A program made the translations under genes and the position numbers. A DNA stretch of 64,000 bases, taken from NCBI RefSeq assembly GCF_005886105.2, contig NZ_PNCO02000001.1:1733001-1797000 (forward strand), given 5' to 3'. Origin of the DNA: Pseudoalteromonas galatheae (lineage in GTDB: Bacteria > Pseudomonadota > Gammaproteobacteria > Enterobacterales > Alteromonadaceae). A model generated the notes under the pieces. The model was not told where the DNA came from and did not search any database. It saw only the letters and a program-made list of their open reading frames with translations. Shown in pieces: positions 1 to 10,800 of this stretch. Position 1 is the first letter of the stretch. Each line of letters opens with the position of its first letter.

Positions 1-211
1 ACGCCAGCCAACCGAAACTCAGTAGCATAATGTCCGCCAGCCAAGCTCCGGCAGCACCAGTTATGTTGTTTACTTTTATGTACTCACCGGATTGAGTCCA
101 AGCAGGATCGGCTGGGTCGAAACTTATCAACGCACACAACATAAATATTGCTGCAGCCGTGCTTACAATCAAACCTGTCTCTAAGAGGCGTTGCACACCA
201 TTTAAGCGCAT
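1..211 (-). CDS. ftsK: DNA translocase FtsK, N-terminal fragment
   Basis: Seventy codons of the N-terminus are present; the gene leaves the window at position 1. FtsK is the septal DNA pump that clears chromosome ends at division, and its first 200 or so residues form a four-helix membrane anchor. The translation begins MRLNGVQRLLE, followed by a hydrophobic helix (LIVSTAAAIFMLCALI), then the motif SFDPADPAWTQS, typical of the first periplasmic loop of FtsK, and a second hydrophobic segment beginning near residue 57. The start is the ATG complement at 209-211. It lies next to lrp in the same orientation, an order usual in related genomes. The motor and gamma domains are outside the window, so this rests on the N-terminus alone. 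Confidence 0.85.
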   Translation of the reverse strand, partial: MRLNGVQRLLETGLIVSTAAAIFMLCALISFDPADPAWTQSGEYIKVNNITGAAGAWLADIMLLSFGWLA

Positions 212-325
212 TGTAATTAAACCTTTTTTCTGTTTCTTTTCCGGGCAATTAAAGCCCAAAACGTCAGCAAATTAGTGATTTGCGTTAGTATTGCTGTATA
301 TACTTACACCTTACCAAGAAATACC

Positions 326-805
326 TCAAGGTGCACAAGGTTTTATTACTTCTCCCTCTTCTCCTTTTACTTCTTCCATGACCACAAAAGTTCGACTTTC
401 ACTGATGTTTGGCAGTTTAAGTAAAATTTCTCCTAACACTCCGCGATATTCGGACATATCGGTCACTCGTGTTTTCAATAAATAGTCGAAACTACCGGAC
501 ACAAGATGACATTCAATAATTTCGTCATGCTGCTTTACTGCTTGATTAAATCTATCGAATACATCAGGCGAATTTTTATTCACTGTAACTTCAACAAACA
601 CCAAAAGCCCCTGTCCAAGCTTAGCAGGATCGACTACGGCTTTATAACCGCGAATAAATCCTTCTCGCTCCAGCTTTTTAACGCGCTCTAAGCAAGGCGT
701 CGCGCTTAATCCGATGCGTTTCGCTAATTCAACATTAGAAATTCTGCCATCTTTCTGAAGTTCTACTAAAATCTTTCTGTCGATCCTGTCTAGTTGTTGA
801 TACAT
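326..805 (-). CDS. lrp: Leucine-responsive regulatory protein Lrp
   Basis: Lrp/AsnC family global regulator of 159 aa, a normal length. Residues 1-60 form the winged helix-turn-helix (LDRIDRKILVELQKDGR, then NVELAKRIGLSATPCLERV). Residues 65-150 form the RAM/AsnC effector domain, with GSFDYLLKTR and the C-terminal strand SRTFVVMEEVK. The family senses leucine or alanine and controls amino acid metabolism. It diverges from ald across about 139 bp, so it plausibly controls ald directly, as in other proteobacteria where an Lrp homologue activates alanine dehydrogenase. That link is inferred from position. ftsK follows in the same direction. Confidence 0.95.
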   Translation of the reverse strand: MYQQLDRIDRKILVELQKDGRISNVELAKRIGLSATPCLERVKKLEREGFIRGYKAVVDPAKLGQGLLVFVEVTVNKNSPDVFDRFNQAVKQHDEIIECHLVSGSFDYLLKTRVTDMSEYRGVLGEILLKLPNISESRTFVVMEEVKGEEGEVIKPCAP

Positions 806-944
806 AGTGTAGTTTTTTATCCTGAACGATTCGTTAATTTAGAGTATATCACTACACTTAGATATTAAAACAGTGAGACACACTGGCTATAGGTAAATAT
901 AATAGTCAAAAATTTTACCCCGTTCTTATTTTGAGGCGAATATT

Positions 945-2066
945 ATGATTATTGGTGTACCTAAAGAGATAAAAAACCACGAATACCGCGTTGGTATGGT
1001 TCCTGCGAGCGTTCGTGAACTAATCAATCACGGTCACGAAGTCGTTGTTGAGACAAATGCTGGTATTGGCATTGGTTTTACTGACGAAGATTATGTTCAA
1101 GTTGGTGCTAAAGTTTTAGACACGGCGGCAGACGTTTTTGCTACTGCTGATATGATTGTTAAAGTAAAAGAGCCTCAAGCTGTTGAGCGCGCGATGCTAC
1201 GTGAAGACCAAATTCTATTCACTTACCTTCACCTAGCACCAGACCTTCCACAAACAGAAGATCTTGTAAAAAGTGGTGCTATCTGTATCGCGTACGAAAC
1301 AGTAACTGATGCACGTGGTGGTCTTCCACTGCTAGCACCAATGTCAGAAGTTGCTGGTCGAATGTCAATTCAAGCTGGTGCTCAAGCGCTTGAAAAGTCA
1401 CGTGAAGGCCGTGGTATGCTGCTAGGTGGTGTGCCGGGCGTTGAACCAGCTAAAGTTGTTGTGATCGGCGGTGGTATGGTTGGCCGTAACGCAGCGCAAA
1501 TGGCTGTAGGTCTAGGCGCAGACGTAACTATTCTTGACCGTAGCATTGATGTGCTACGCTCTTTGAATGCACAGTTCGGTAGCCAAGCTAAAGTTATTTA
1601 CTCAACGGCTGATGCACTTGAAAAACACGTACTTGAAGCAGACCTTGTGATTGGTGGTGTACTAATTCCTGGTGCAGCAGCTCCTAAGCTTGTAACTGCA
1701 GAACACATCAAAGCGATGAAGCCTGGTGCTGCTATCGTTGACGTTGCAATCGACCAAGGTGGCTGTATCGCGACTTCTAAAGCGACTACGCACGCAGATC
1801 CAACATACATTGTTGACGACGTAGTTCACTACTGTGTAGCGAACATGCCAGGTGCTGTACCTCGTACTTCAACGTTTGCACTTAACAATGCAACGCTTCC
1901 GTACATCATCAAGCTTGCAAACCTAGGCTACAAACAAGCACTATTAAATGACAAACACTTCATGGACGGCTTAAACGTTCTGAAAGGTCAGATAACGTGT
2001 AAAGAAGTGGCAGAAGGTTTCAACATGGAATATGTTGACCCGCGCGCAGCACTAGAAAATGCTTAA
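945..2066 (+). CDS. ald: Alanine dehydrogenase
   Basis: NAD-dependent L-alanine dehydrogenase of 373 aa, interconverting alanine with pyruvate and ammonia. It shows the family N-terminus [17 protein letters not shown], the catalytic lysine and histidine segments (VKVKEP near residue 74, YLHLAPD near 94), and the Rossmann glycine motif [13 protein letters not shown] near residue 173. A GAGG ribosome site lies about 10 bases before the ATG. It is divergent from lrp and followed by a strong hairpin terminator, so it is probably monocistronic. Codon use looks like that of a highly expressed gene (many GGT, GTT, CGT codons). Confidence 0.96.
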   Translation: MIIGVPKEIKNHEYRVGMVPASVRELINHGHEVVVETNAGIGIGFTDEDYVQVGAKVLDTAADVFATADMIVKVKEPQAVERAMLREDQILFTYLHLAPDLPQTEDLVKSGAICIAYETVTDARGGLPLLAPMSEVAGRMSIQAGAQALEKSREGRGMLLGGVPGVEPAKVVVIGGGMVGRNAAQMAVGLGADVTILDRSIDVLRSLNAQFGSQAKVIYSTADALEKHVLEADLVIGGVLIPGAAAPKLVTAEHIKAMKPGAAIVDVAIDQGGCIATSKATTHADPTYIVDDVVHYCVANMPGAVPRTSTFALNNATLPYIIKLANLGYKQALLNDKHFMDGLNVLKGQITCKEVAEGFNMEYVDPRAALENA

Positions 2067-2083
2067 TTTTGAATTTAAGTAGT

Positions 2084-2111
2084 AAAAAGGGCTTCACTTG
2101 AAGCCCTTTTT
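2084..2111. terminator. Bidirectional rho-independent terminator
   Basis: Perfect inverted repeat AAAAAGGGCTTCA / TGAAGCCCTTTTT around a 2-base centre, with A and T tracts on either side. It lies between the converging ald and DUF4382 genes and can end transcription from both. Confidence 0.9.
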
Positions 2112-2152
2112 GTTTTGCTGTTACATCAATTCGTTTAAAAGACTAAATGGTA

Positions 2153-3112
2153 TTAGTTTATCTCGAAATTCACTTCGATATCTTGAGTTAACGTAACGTC
2201 TTTTGTTTGATACAAGCCAAAATCTGCATCTATCGTTTCGGCATCATCTAAATGGCCTAAGCACGAATACCCTACTTTGTAATCTCCCGAACCAATAAAT
2301 GCTATCTCATATTCACTCTCGGCATCTAAGTTTGCGGTTGCTACTGGCGCTGAATCTTCATCACTGATGTCGCCTGGCACTGCAACATCCGCTTTATAAA
2401 GATACACAACATGTTTGTACTCTCCGACTAGAGGAGCTAGATCTGCATTATCTGCTACACATGCATTTTTTACAGACTCGCTAACCATGCCCTCAATCTC
2501 AAAACTGGTTAATAGATTCTCCAAACGGACAGCTGTTGGTTTTAGATAAACCGTGTCATCATTTGTGCGCTTCAACAGCGCCTTATTCAAGTCAAACTCC
2601 AATACGATCTGGTTCTCACCTTCATTTAGCGAGAAATTATTGAGTTGGATTTCACCTACACCATCGTTACCTTTACGGGTTACGGCTAATGGTGCTTGAC
2701 TACCATCTAAAAAACGCACGCTAGAAGTGAAATCAAAATTCGACCCAACACTGCCGTTTACAACATCGGCTCTGATCCACTCATAATCCCCAGCATCGAT
2801 CTCTTGGTCGTTTACAACTAAATAGATATCATCACCCGTATACTCAAGCAGATTGATCTTCATTGGATTACCCTGTGCATCCAAGGTATCAAATGTCACA
2901 TCTTCTTTTCCAGATGCTCTAAATGTCAGCCGTTGAATAACAAGGTTGACCTCAGCAAGATTATTCACAGCAGCATCTGAGACACCAACACTTACAGTGG
3001 TTTTTTGAGTTGGTTGTGAGGTGTTGTTGTCGTTTGAGTCAGAACCTGAACCGCCACCGCATGCAGCGAGTATCATCGCCGAGGCAATTGCTGTTAAAAC
3101 TGGTTTGTGCAT
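2153..3112 (-). CDS. DUF4382 domain lipoprotein
   Basis: Exported lipoprotein of 319 aa with unknown role. The start is set at the ATG complement of 3110-3112, because GAGGAG lies 8 bases upstream; an open frame continues further without a ribosome site. The signal peptide MHKPVLTAIASAMILAACGGG has a lipobox ending LAAC, then a Ser/Asn/Asp-rich linker. Residues about 37-190 match DUF4382 (VSVGVSDAAVNNLAEV, LLEYTGDD, DAGDYEWIRADV). The C-terminal 100 residues look like a beta-sandwich of carboxypeptidase-regulatory type (NLDAESEYEIAFIGSGDYKVG). It converges with ald and diverges from the chemoreceptor gene. Confidence 0.85.
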   Translation of the reverse strand: MHKPVLTAIASAMILAACGGGSGSDSNDNNTSQPTQKTTVSVGVSDAAVNNLAEVNLVIQRLTFRASGKEDVTFDTLDAQGNPMKINLLEYTGDDIYLVVNDQEIDAGDYEWIRADVVNGSVGSNFDFTSSVRFLDGSQAPLAVTRKGNDGVGEIQLNNFSLNEGENQIVLEFDLNKALLKRTNDDTVYLKPTAVRLENLLTSFEIEGMVSESVKNACVADNADLAPLVGEYKHVVYLYKADVAVPGDISDEDSAPVATANLDAESEYEIAFIGSGDYKVGYSCLGHLDDAETIDADFGLYQTKDVTLTQDIEVNFEIN

Positions 3113-3277
3113 GATGTTTTCTCCTCTTCTAAGCATTAAAGAATAGGAATTGCGCCATGAATAAATAATTAATATAAACGCAACAATTTGAAATAGCTTC
3201 AAATGCAGCGCAGAAGGTTTGGCATTTTCTTATTAAATGTCATAAGTTTAATGTATCAAACTTATTGGAGTGTGGCC

Positions 3278-5146
3278 GTGAAGTTTAAACACAAAGTCGT
3301 ATCCGTCTCTGCGCTTGTGCTGCTAATAGCATTACTGATCTTATCTGTTATTCAATATATTTCTGTGCAATCAGCAATCAAAGCGCAAGCAGAACAAAGT
3401 GTGGATGAAATAATTCAGGGGATTGGTAACACTGTCACTGCGCAAATGAAAGGAGCAACCGATCTCGCCGCGCTTGCTACCAATCTCGTTGCTTCCACTG
3501 ACACCTTAGACGCAGCCTTTCCTATTCTCTCGCAGCCACAGCTCACAACCTCTTTCCTACTGATAGGTTATGGAGAAGAGCAAACCGGAAAATATGTCGC
3601 AAGCGATCCAAATTGGAACCCCGGTGCGAACTGGGACCCGAGAAAACGGCCTTGGTATACCGACGCAAAAACTGCACGAAAGCTAATTATCACAGCGCCT
3701 TACGCTGATGCGGTAAGTAACGAAATCGTGGTATCAATCGGTGCACCTGTGTTTAAACAAGGCCAATTCAACGGCGCGATTTTTTACGACGTTAGTTTGG
3801 CAAAACTCGGCGAAATGATTAACTCGTTTAACCTGCTAGACGCGGGTTTTGCCTTTATGGTGAGTAAAGACGGGTCGACTATCTCACACCCAGATGTAAA
3901 ACTAAATGGTAAGTCTTCTCGTACATTTCTCGGTGACATTAGTATATCGGAAAATATTCAATACGTTGAAGTGAACGGCGAAGACAAATTAGTACAGTTT
4001 AAAGAGGTCGAAGGCTTAGATTGGTATTTAGGGGTGATGCTGGATGAAGACACCGTTTTTGCCGCACTTTCACGACTGCAAAGAGATGCAGCCATATTTG
4101 CCTTTATTTCTGTGGCACTCGCGACTGTACTACTTTCTTTTGTGATTAGCTTATTATTAAAGCCACTTGATGAAATCAACACCGCCATGGCTGCTATCGC
4201 ACGCGGTAATGCGGACTTAACCGTACGATTAAATACCGAGCATGAACCCGAATTTGCAGCACTGGCGCAAAATTTTAATGCCTTTACCAGTAGCTTACAG
4301 TCTCTAATAGCGAATATTCAGGGTCTAGGCCATGAAGTTTTAAACGATGCTCAACAAACATCTCAGGTTGCAAATAAAGCCAAACTTTCCATTCAAGAGC
4401 AATTAGCCAGTATCAAAGTCCTTGATGAAGCAACAACACACATGTCTGCAACTGAGCATCAAGTAACTCAATCTGCCCATGAGGCCGCTGAAGCAATTAA
4501 AACCACCGATCAAGTTGCGCGCCAAGGAGAAAAAATCGTTGCAGAAACAACCGAGACAATTCAAGAGCTATCTAATCAGATCAGTTCGGCAATGACCGTA
4601 GTTACGGAGTTAGAAAGCTCGTCTACCGCTATTGAGCAAATATTATCGGTTATCAACAGCATTGCTGAGCAAACCAACCTCCTAGCGCTCAATGCTGCCA
4701 TTGAAGCCGCAAGGGCCGGTGAGTCTGGCCGCGGCTTTGCCGTCGTTGCAGACGAAGTAAGATCGCTTGCACAAAGAACACAAGAAGCCACAACTGAAAT
4801 CCGTGGAATGATAAGTCAACTACAGTCAGGTTCAGAAAGCGCGGTTACTGTAATGAAGCAAAGCCAACATTATGTTGATAAAACGGTTGAAAAGGCAGAG
4901 CAAACTAGAGCGGCACTTGAAGATATGCGTAGTGCCATTCGCCATATTGTTGATTTGAACTCACGTATTGCTGATATGCTGAATGAGCAAAATGATATTG
5001 TAAATAACGTGAATGGCAGTAGCTCATCAATTCGCGGTATTTCCGAGTCGGTGTATAGCGAAGCTAAGAGCGTTGATGCCACCATGCAGTCTCAAGTAGA
5101 AAAGATAACAACCCAAGAACAACTCCTTGAGCAATTCAAAGTTTGA
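3278..5146 (+). CDS. Methyl-accepting chemotaxis protein with Cache sensor
   Basis: Transmembrane chemoreceptor of 622 aa. I start it at GTG 3278, which has TTGGAG 7 bases upstream; an earlier in-frame ATG at 3203 lacks a ribosome site and overlaps the divergent promoter region. Order of parts: first TM helix (about residues 8-28), periplasmic dCache-like domain with the conserved [10 protein letters not shown] and the segment [18 protein letters not shown], second TM helix (about 275-297), HAMP ([24 protein letters not shown] region), and the signalling hairpin with tip [19 protein letters not shown] and [16 protein letters not shown]-type Cache pockets often bind amino acids or amines; the ligand here is unknown. 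No C-terminal CheR-binding pentapeptide is visible. Confidence 0.93.
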   Translation: MKFKHKVVSVSALVLLIALLILSVIQYISVQSAIKAQAEQSVDEIIQGIGNTVTAQMKGATDLAALATNLVASTDTLDAAFPILSQPQLTTSFLLIGYGEEQTGKYVASDPNWNPGANWDPRKRPWYTDAKTARKLIITAPYADAVSNEIVVSIGAPVFKQGQFNGAIFYDVSLAKLGEMINSFNLLDAGFAFMVSKDGSTISHPDVKLNGKSSRTFLGDISISENIQYVEVNGEDKLVQFKEVEGLDWYLGVMLDEDTVFAALSRLQRDAAIFAFISVALATVLLSFVISLLLKPLDEINTAMAAIARGNADLTVRLNTEHEPEFAALAQNFNAFTSSLQSLIANIQGLGHEVLNDAQQTSQVANKAKLSIQEQLASIKVLDEATTHMSATEHQVTQSAHEAAEAIKTTDQVARQGEKIVAETTETIQELSNQISSAMTVVTELESSSTAIEQILSVINSIAEQTNLLALNAAIEAARAGESGRGFAVVADEVRSLAQRTQEATTEIRGMISQLQSGSESAVTVMKQSQHYVDKTVEKAEQTRAALEDMRSAIRHIVDLNSRIADMLNEQNDIVNNVNGSSSSIRGISESVYSEAKSVDATMQSQVEKITTQEQLLEQFKV

Positions 5147-5212
5147 TTATCGGTAAACTAAACCGTTACTATAGAGACAGTTGTAAAGCGGCGCGATGCC
5201 AAGAGATAAAAC

Positions 5213-5779
5213 ATGAAAGCGAATTTGCAGGAATTATTTGAACAGTATTTTCAGATAGCTGAACAGGTTCAGATCAACCTCTACCCGGTTGATGACAATA
5301 TGGTTCCAGAAAACGAATATCAATTAGAAGCTGCAATTCCGCCGCTATTTAAGCTCGCGAACGAAATTAATGAGTTAGATCTTAATGCCCTGCGACCACT
5401 TCGTAATCTGGGTGATATTGCCAATGAGTTAGCAGCTTATTTGCAGGCGCAATCACGTAAGATTGATTTAATTATCAGCCATATTCTCGCAACCGAAGAA
5501 CCTGATGACAGTCATCTATTTTGTGACAGCTACGGCGGTGGTGGCCTGACCGCGACGTTAGAAGCAGATTATGAGGTCGGACAATCGTTACGAACTAAAA
5601 TATTTTTGCGCAATGAAGCCAGTGCTATCTTTTGTTACTCACAAGTCATTGCCAAGCAAGATGGTAAATTCACCCTCGCCTTTACCGCTATTAGAGAAGC
5701 GGATCAAGAGTTGCTCGTACGGGCGAGCTTACACGCCCAGACCAGACAACTTAAGCTGAAGCAGCAAAAAGACCAATAA
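5213..5779 (+). CDS. PilZ-like protein, possible c-di-GMP receptor
   Basis: Soluble 188-aa protein with no signal or membrane segment. The first 105 residues are mostly helical. The C-terminal half has a PilZ-like beta-barrel pattern: DSYGGGGLTATLEADYEVGQSL, then a strand pair ending YSQVIAKQDGKFTLAFTAIREADQELLVRASL. This layout resembles the atypical tPilZ family of cyclic-di-GMP receptors. The classical RxxxR motif is not obvious, so nucleotide binding is not established. It stands alone between the chemoreceptor and aguA, and a hairpin follows its stop. Confidence 0.6.
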   Translation: MKANLQELFEQYFQIAEQVQINLYPVDDNMVPENEYQLEAAIPPLFKLANEINELDLNALRPLRNLGDIANELAAYLQAQSRKIDLIISHILATEEPDDSHLFCDSYGGGGLTATLEADYEVGQSLRTKIFLRNEASAIFCYSQVIAKQDGKFTLAFTAIREADQELLVRASLHAQTRQLKLKQQKDQ

Positions 5780-5803
5780 GGCATTTAACGCATTAAGTGC
5801 CTT
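5778..5803 (+). terminator. Hairpin after the PilZ-like gene
   Basis: AAGGCA and TGCCTT arms overlap the stop codon, with an inner TTTAA/TTAAG pairing, followed by CTTTAAA. The T tract is short, so this is a weak terminator candidate. Confidence 0.45.
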
Positions 5804-5893
5804 CTTTAAATGCTCAATTATCTTCACAAAACTTACTGACACACCTGAGGTTAATGATAAACTATAGGCTTATTATTATATGGTGATGATTTA

Positions 5894-6931
5894 ATGAGTT
5901 TTACTTTACTCCCAGAGTGGGCACCACAAGATGCAATCATGCTTACTTGGCCGCATTCTGATACCGATTGGAGCGACATTCTCAGTGACGTTGAACCTGT
6001 GTACGTTGCACTTTGCCAACATATTACCCAAGTTCAAGAAGTCGTTATCGTGGCGCATAATGAAGCGCTAAAACAGCATATCGAGAACCTACTCGGCGCA
6101 GCTGAGGTTAGCTTAAGCAAGTGTCACTTTGTTGTTACGCCTTGCAATGACACATGGGCCCGTGACCATGGTCCACTTACGACGCAAACAAGTACAGGAA
6201 ATCTATGTATTAAGGATTTCACCTTTACGGGTTGGGGTAATAAGTTTGCTGCGGATTTAGACAATAAGATCAATCAACAGCTTGCAAAACAGGTCCTCAA
6301 CCCAAACTGTACCTTTGAAAAAGTTGACGTGGTACTTGAAGGCGGCGGTATTGAGATCAACGAGTCCAATGTCTTATTGACCACTTCAGAGTGTCTGTTG
6401 AACCCAAATCGCAATCCACATCTAAGTAAAACCGAATTAGAACTATTGTTGCAAAAAGAGTTGGGGGCTGAGTCATTCCTGTGGGTAGATCATGGATACT
6501 TAGCCGGTGATGATACTGACAGTCATATCGACACTTTAGTGCGTTTTGCACCAGATAACACCTTGGTATATGTAAAGTGCGACGACAAGTCAGACGAGCA
6601 TTATGATGCCCTCAATAAAATGGAGCAGCAGCTACGCACATTTCGCACCCCAAATGGCGATCCATACCGTTTGATTAGTTTACCTTGGCCGAGTGCTAAG
6701 TTTGATAACCAGGGTGAGAGATTACCTGCCACCTATGCAAACTATCTGATCTTGAATAAAACGGTGTTAGTACCTATCTATGGCGACGACAAAGATCAAG
6801 AAGCGCTGGACAAAGTCTCTCTTGCTCACCCAGAAAGAACGGTAATTGGCGTAAACTGCCTACCAATCATCCATCAATTCGGTAGCCTGCACTGTATTAC
6901 GATGCAGTTACCAAAAGGTTTTTTAAGGTAA
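5894..6931 (+). CDS. aguA: Agmatine deiminase
   Basis: Converts agmatine to N-carbamoylputrescine and ammonia. The protein has 345 aa, normal for the peptidylarginine-deiminase/AguA fold. It shows the N-terminal PEWAPQDAIMLTWPH motif, substrate-site NDTWARDHGP, EGGGIEIN, the catalytic His in SHIDTLVRF and the nucleophilic Cys in the C-terminal GSLHCITMQLP. aguB starts 5 bases after its stop, so the two are co-transcribed and give a two-step route from agmatine to putrescine. Confidence 0.95.
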   Translation: MSFTLLPEWAPQDAIMLTWPHSDTDWSDILSDVEPVYVALCQHITQVQEVVIVAHNEALKQHIENLLGAAEVSLSKCHFVVTPCNDTWARDHGPLTTQTSTGNLCIKDFTFTGWGNKFAADLDNKINQQLAKQVLNPNCTFEKVDVVLEGGGIEINESNVLLTTSECLLNPNRNPHLSKTELELLLQKELGAESFLWVDHGYLAGDDTDSHIDTLVRFAPDNTLVYVKCDDKSDEHYDALNKMEQQLRTFRTPNGDPYRLISLPWPSAKFDNQGERLPATYANYLILNKTVLVPIYGDDKDQEALDKVSLAHPERTVIGVNCLPIIHQFGSLHCITMQLPKGFLR

Positions 6932-6936
6932 GTACC

Positions 6937-7827
6937 ATGACTGAAAAAAACATCAAAGTTGGTATTGTTCAACATAGCAACTCTAGAGATCTCGTAAACA
7001 ACTTTGCGAAAACCTGTGACGGTATCCGAGAAGCAGCAAGCAAGGGGGCTAAGCTTATCGTGTTACAAGAGTTGCACCGCAGCTTGTATTTTTGCCAGAC
7101 AGAAGACACCGAACTCTTCGACTTAGCGGAAACCATTCCTGGCCCAAGCACAGACTCACTAAGCGCACTTGCAAAAGAGCTTAATGTAGTCATCGTTGCA
7201 TCGCTATTTGAAAAGCGTGCAACAGGCCTTTATCACAACACCGCTGTTGTACTTGAGTCTGATGGTACGATCGCCGGCAAATACCGTAAAATGCACATTC
7301 CTGATGACCCAGGTTTTTATGAAAAGTTTTACTTCACACCCGGCGACATGGGCTTTACTCCAATTCAGACTTCTGTAGGCAAATTAGGCGTACTGGTGTG
7401 TTGGGATCAATGGTTCCCAGAAGGTGCGCGTCTGATGGCAATGGCGGGCGCTGAGTTTTTAATTTACCCAACGGCAATTGGCTGGGATCCTCGCGATGAC
7501 AAAGCAGAGCAAATTCGTCAACGAGATGCTTGGATAATTGCACAGCGTGCACATGCAGTGTCGAACGGAGTACCTGTGATTAGCGTTAACCGTGTTGGCC
7601 ATGAATCAGACCCTTCAGGTCAAAGTGAAGGTATTCAATTCTGGGGCAATTCTTTTGTTACCGGTCCGCAAGGTGAAATGTTATTGCATGCATCTGAAGA
7701 AGCTGAGGAAGTCTCGGTTGTTGATGTTGATATTGCACGCAGTGAATCTGTTCGTCGCATCTGGCCGTATTTAAGAGACAGACGAATCGATCACTATCAG
7801 GATCTTTGCAAAATTTATCGCGATTAA
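6937..7827 (+). CDS. aguB: N-carbamoylputrescine amidase
   Basis: Nitrilase-superfamily amidase of 296 aa that hydrolyses N-carbamoylputrescine to putrescine, CO2 and ammonia. The Glu-Lys-Cys triad is visible: E in LQELHRSLYFC (near residue 45), K in KYRKMHIPDDP (near 120) and C in GVLVCWDQWFPE (near 157). It lies 5 bases after aguA and 16 bases before mfd, all on the same strand, so aguA-aguB-mfd-csiV may share transcripts. Confidence 0.95.
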   Translation: MTEKNIKVGIVQHSNSRDLVNNFAKTCDGIREAASKGAKLIVLQELHRSLYFCQTEDTELFDLAETIPGPSTDSLSALAKELNVVIVASLFEKRATGLYHNTAVVLESDGTIAGKYRKMHIPDDPGFYEKFYFTPGDMGFTPIQTSVGKLGVLVCWDQWFPEGARLMAMAGAEFLIYPTAIGWDPRDDKAEQIRQRDAWIIAQRAHAVSNGVPVISVNRVGHESDPSGQSEGIQFWGNSFVTGPQGEMLLHASEEAEEVSVVDVDIARSESVRRIWPYLRDRRIDHYQDLCKIYRD

Positions 7828-7843
7828 TAAATAGGAGTAATCA

Positions 7844-10800
7844 ATGGCGAATGTGCAATGGAACAATTTACCTTGGGTAAAATCAAACAAGGATAAAATT
7901 TCGTGGGGTAATTTGGTTGGCAGTAGCTTATCACTGTGTTTGAGTGAGCACATCCAACAATATGACAACTTAGTTGTACTCGTCACCCCCGACACGCCCT
8001 CTGCACTTCGCCTTGAGCATGAACTGGCGTATCTTTTAAAAGATACACCAGTCATGATGTTTCCTGATTGGGAAACATTACCCTATGATCACTTTTCACC
8101 ACATCAAGACATTATCTCCCAGCGTCTTGCGACGCTAAATACACTCAAACAGGAAAAGCAATCCGTACTCATCATTCCTGTTTCAACCCTGATGCTACGT
8201 ACCGCACCACCTAGCTTTATTCACGGCATGAGTCTTCAGGTAAAAAAAGGTGACACAGTAGACGCACAAAGCTTGCGTGATACCCTAACTCAAGCGGGTT
8301 ATCGTCATGTTCAGCAGGTAATGGAGCATGGTGAGTTTGCCGTTCGAGGCTCCATTATCGATTTATACCCCATGGGTAGCCCACTCCCCTTTAGACTAGA
8401 TTTCTTTGATGATGAGTTAGATTCCATTCGTCATTTTGATATCGAAAGCCAACGCTCAAATGATGAGATTGATGCTATCGATTTATTACCGGCGCACGAA
8501 TTCCCAACCAATGCAGAAGACATTGAACGCTTTAGAATTAATTATCGCGAAGCGTTCGGCGCAAGTAGTGAAAAAGACAGCATCTATATGCAAGTTAGTA
8601 AAGGAAACTGGCCTGCGGGTATAGAGTACTATTTGCCGCTCTTTTTTGATTCATTGGCGACAGTGTTTGACTATTTGCCTGAAGATACCGTATTTATGCC
8701 TTTTGGCGACATTGAATCTGCGGCGCAAACCTTTTGGCAAGACGTATCTAAACGCTACGAAAGTCGCCGGGTTGACCCTCTTCGCCCGCTACTTTCACCA
8801 GCCAAGCTATATCAGCCAATTGAGACCTTATTTGAAGGCCTTAATGGCTTCTCTCGAATAAAGCTTAGTCAAGCGATGCTAGGAACCAAAGCGGGCAATA
8901 ACAATGTCGCAGCTGAATTAATCAACGATGTTCGCATTGAGCATAAACAAGCTAATCCATATCAAAAAATCCTCGATTACATCGCTGCTGAGAAAAAGCA
9001 AAAGTCGCGCGTGTTATTCAGTGTTGAATCAGAGGGCCGGCGAGAGTCACTGCTTACCTTATTAAAACCAACTGGGCTAAAGCTTAAGCCTTATAAGCGC
9101 ATTGCAGAGTTTGTATCTAGCGACTCAGATGTTGGTGTGGTCGTCACTCCACTTGCTACCAGTGTGAAACTACTGGATAAACAATCGCTGTCTATCATCA
9201 CCGAACAAGAGCTATTAGGTGTTAAGATCTCCCAAAAGCGCCGTCGAAAACATAAATACGAACAAGGGCAAGATGCGCTGATCCGAAACCTCGCTGAGTT
9301 AAAAGAAGGTCAACCTATTGTTCATTTAGATCATGGTGTAGGCCGCTATTTAGGGCTGGAAACCATAGATGCTGCGGGTATTGCTACCGAGTTTGTGACT
9401 ATCATCTATGCCAATGACGCTAAACTTTATGTGCCAGTTTCTTCGCTCCATATGCTCAGTCGTTACTCTGGAGGTGAAGAAGCTTCTGCTCCTCTTCATA
9501 AACTGGGCAATGACGCGTGGGAAAAAGCAAAACGTAAAGCGGCTGAAAAAGTCAGAGATGTCGCTGCTGAACTCCTAGACATATACGCAAAACGCCAAAG
9601 TAAACCAGGTTATGCATTTAAGCTAGATGCGAGCGCCTATCGAGACTTTTCTGATAGCTTTCCATTTGAAGAAACAGACGATCAACGCAATGCAATCACA
9701 GCCGTACTTGCAGACATGCAATCAAGCCTAGCGATGGACAGACTCGTTTGTGGTGATGTTGGCTTTGGTAAAACCGAAGTGGCCATGCGTGCAGCATTTG
9801 TTGCCGTCAACGATAGCAAACAAGTGGCTGTCTTAGTACCAACTACGCTCCTTGCCCAACAACACTTTGAGAACTTTAAAGACCGTTTTGCCGATCTGCC
9901 TGTTGAAGTCGGTGTGCTTTCGCGCTTTAACTCAGCGAAAGAACAAAAAGAGACGTTACAAAAACTTGAAGAAGGCAAAATTGATATTGTGATAGGCACC
10001 CATAAGCTTATTCAAGAAAACATCAAGTTCGCCGATTTGGGTCTGTTGATTGTTGACGAAGAACACCGTTTTGGTGTGAGACAAAAAGAGAAGATTAAGC
10101 AGCTTAGAGCGGATGTCGACATTCTTACCCTGACCGCTACCCCAATCCCGCGTACGCTGAATATGGCGATGAGTGGTATGCGTGATCTTTCTATTATCGC
10201 GACACCTCCAGCCAAGCGATTAGCGGTAAAGACCTTTGTGCGAGAGCGCAACGACGAGCTTATCCGCGAAGCAATTTTGCGTGAAATCAAGCGCGGTGGA
10301 CAGGTTTACTTCCTCCACAATAGCGTCGAGACAATAGACAAGGTCACCGCTGATATCTCAGCGCTCGTGCCAGAAGCCAACGTCACCACTGCTCACGGGC
10401 AAATGCGTGAAAAAGAACTTGAGCACTTGATGGGTGAATTCTATCACCAAAAGTATAACGTGCTTGTGTGTACAACCATTATTGAAACCGGTATCGATAT
10501 TCCCTCTGCTAATACCATCATAATGGATAGAGCCGATAAACTCGGATTGGCACAGTTACATCAGCTTCGCGGCCGTGTAGGACGAAGCCATCACCAAGCA
10601 TACGCATACCTTCTCACGAAGAATAGCCAAGCCTTAACTAAAGACGCAGTCAAGCGCTTACAGGCCATTGAGCAACTCGAAGACTTAGGCGCAGGTTTTG
10701 CCCTCGCCACCCACGATTTAGAGATCAGAGGTGCAGGTGAGCTGTTGGGAGATGATCAAAGCGGTCAAATTCAAACTGTAGGCTTTACGCTGTATATGGA

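Noticed and set aside
3203..3277. Upstream extension of the chemoreceptor gene to ATG 3203
   Set aside because: No ribosome site there, it overlaps the divergent promoter region, and GTG 3278 has TTGGAG at good spacing with a normal receptor N-terminus.
9682..10290. Minus-strand open frames within mfd
   Set aside because: Serine-rich translations are shadows of the helicase codons; mfd is intact and full length.
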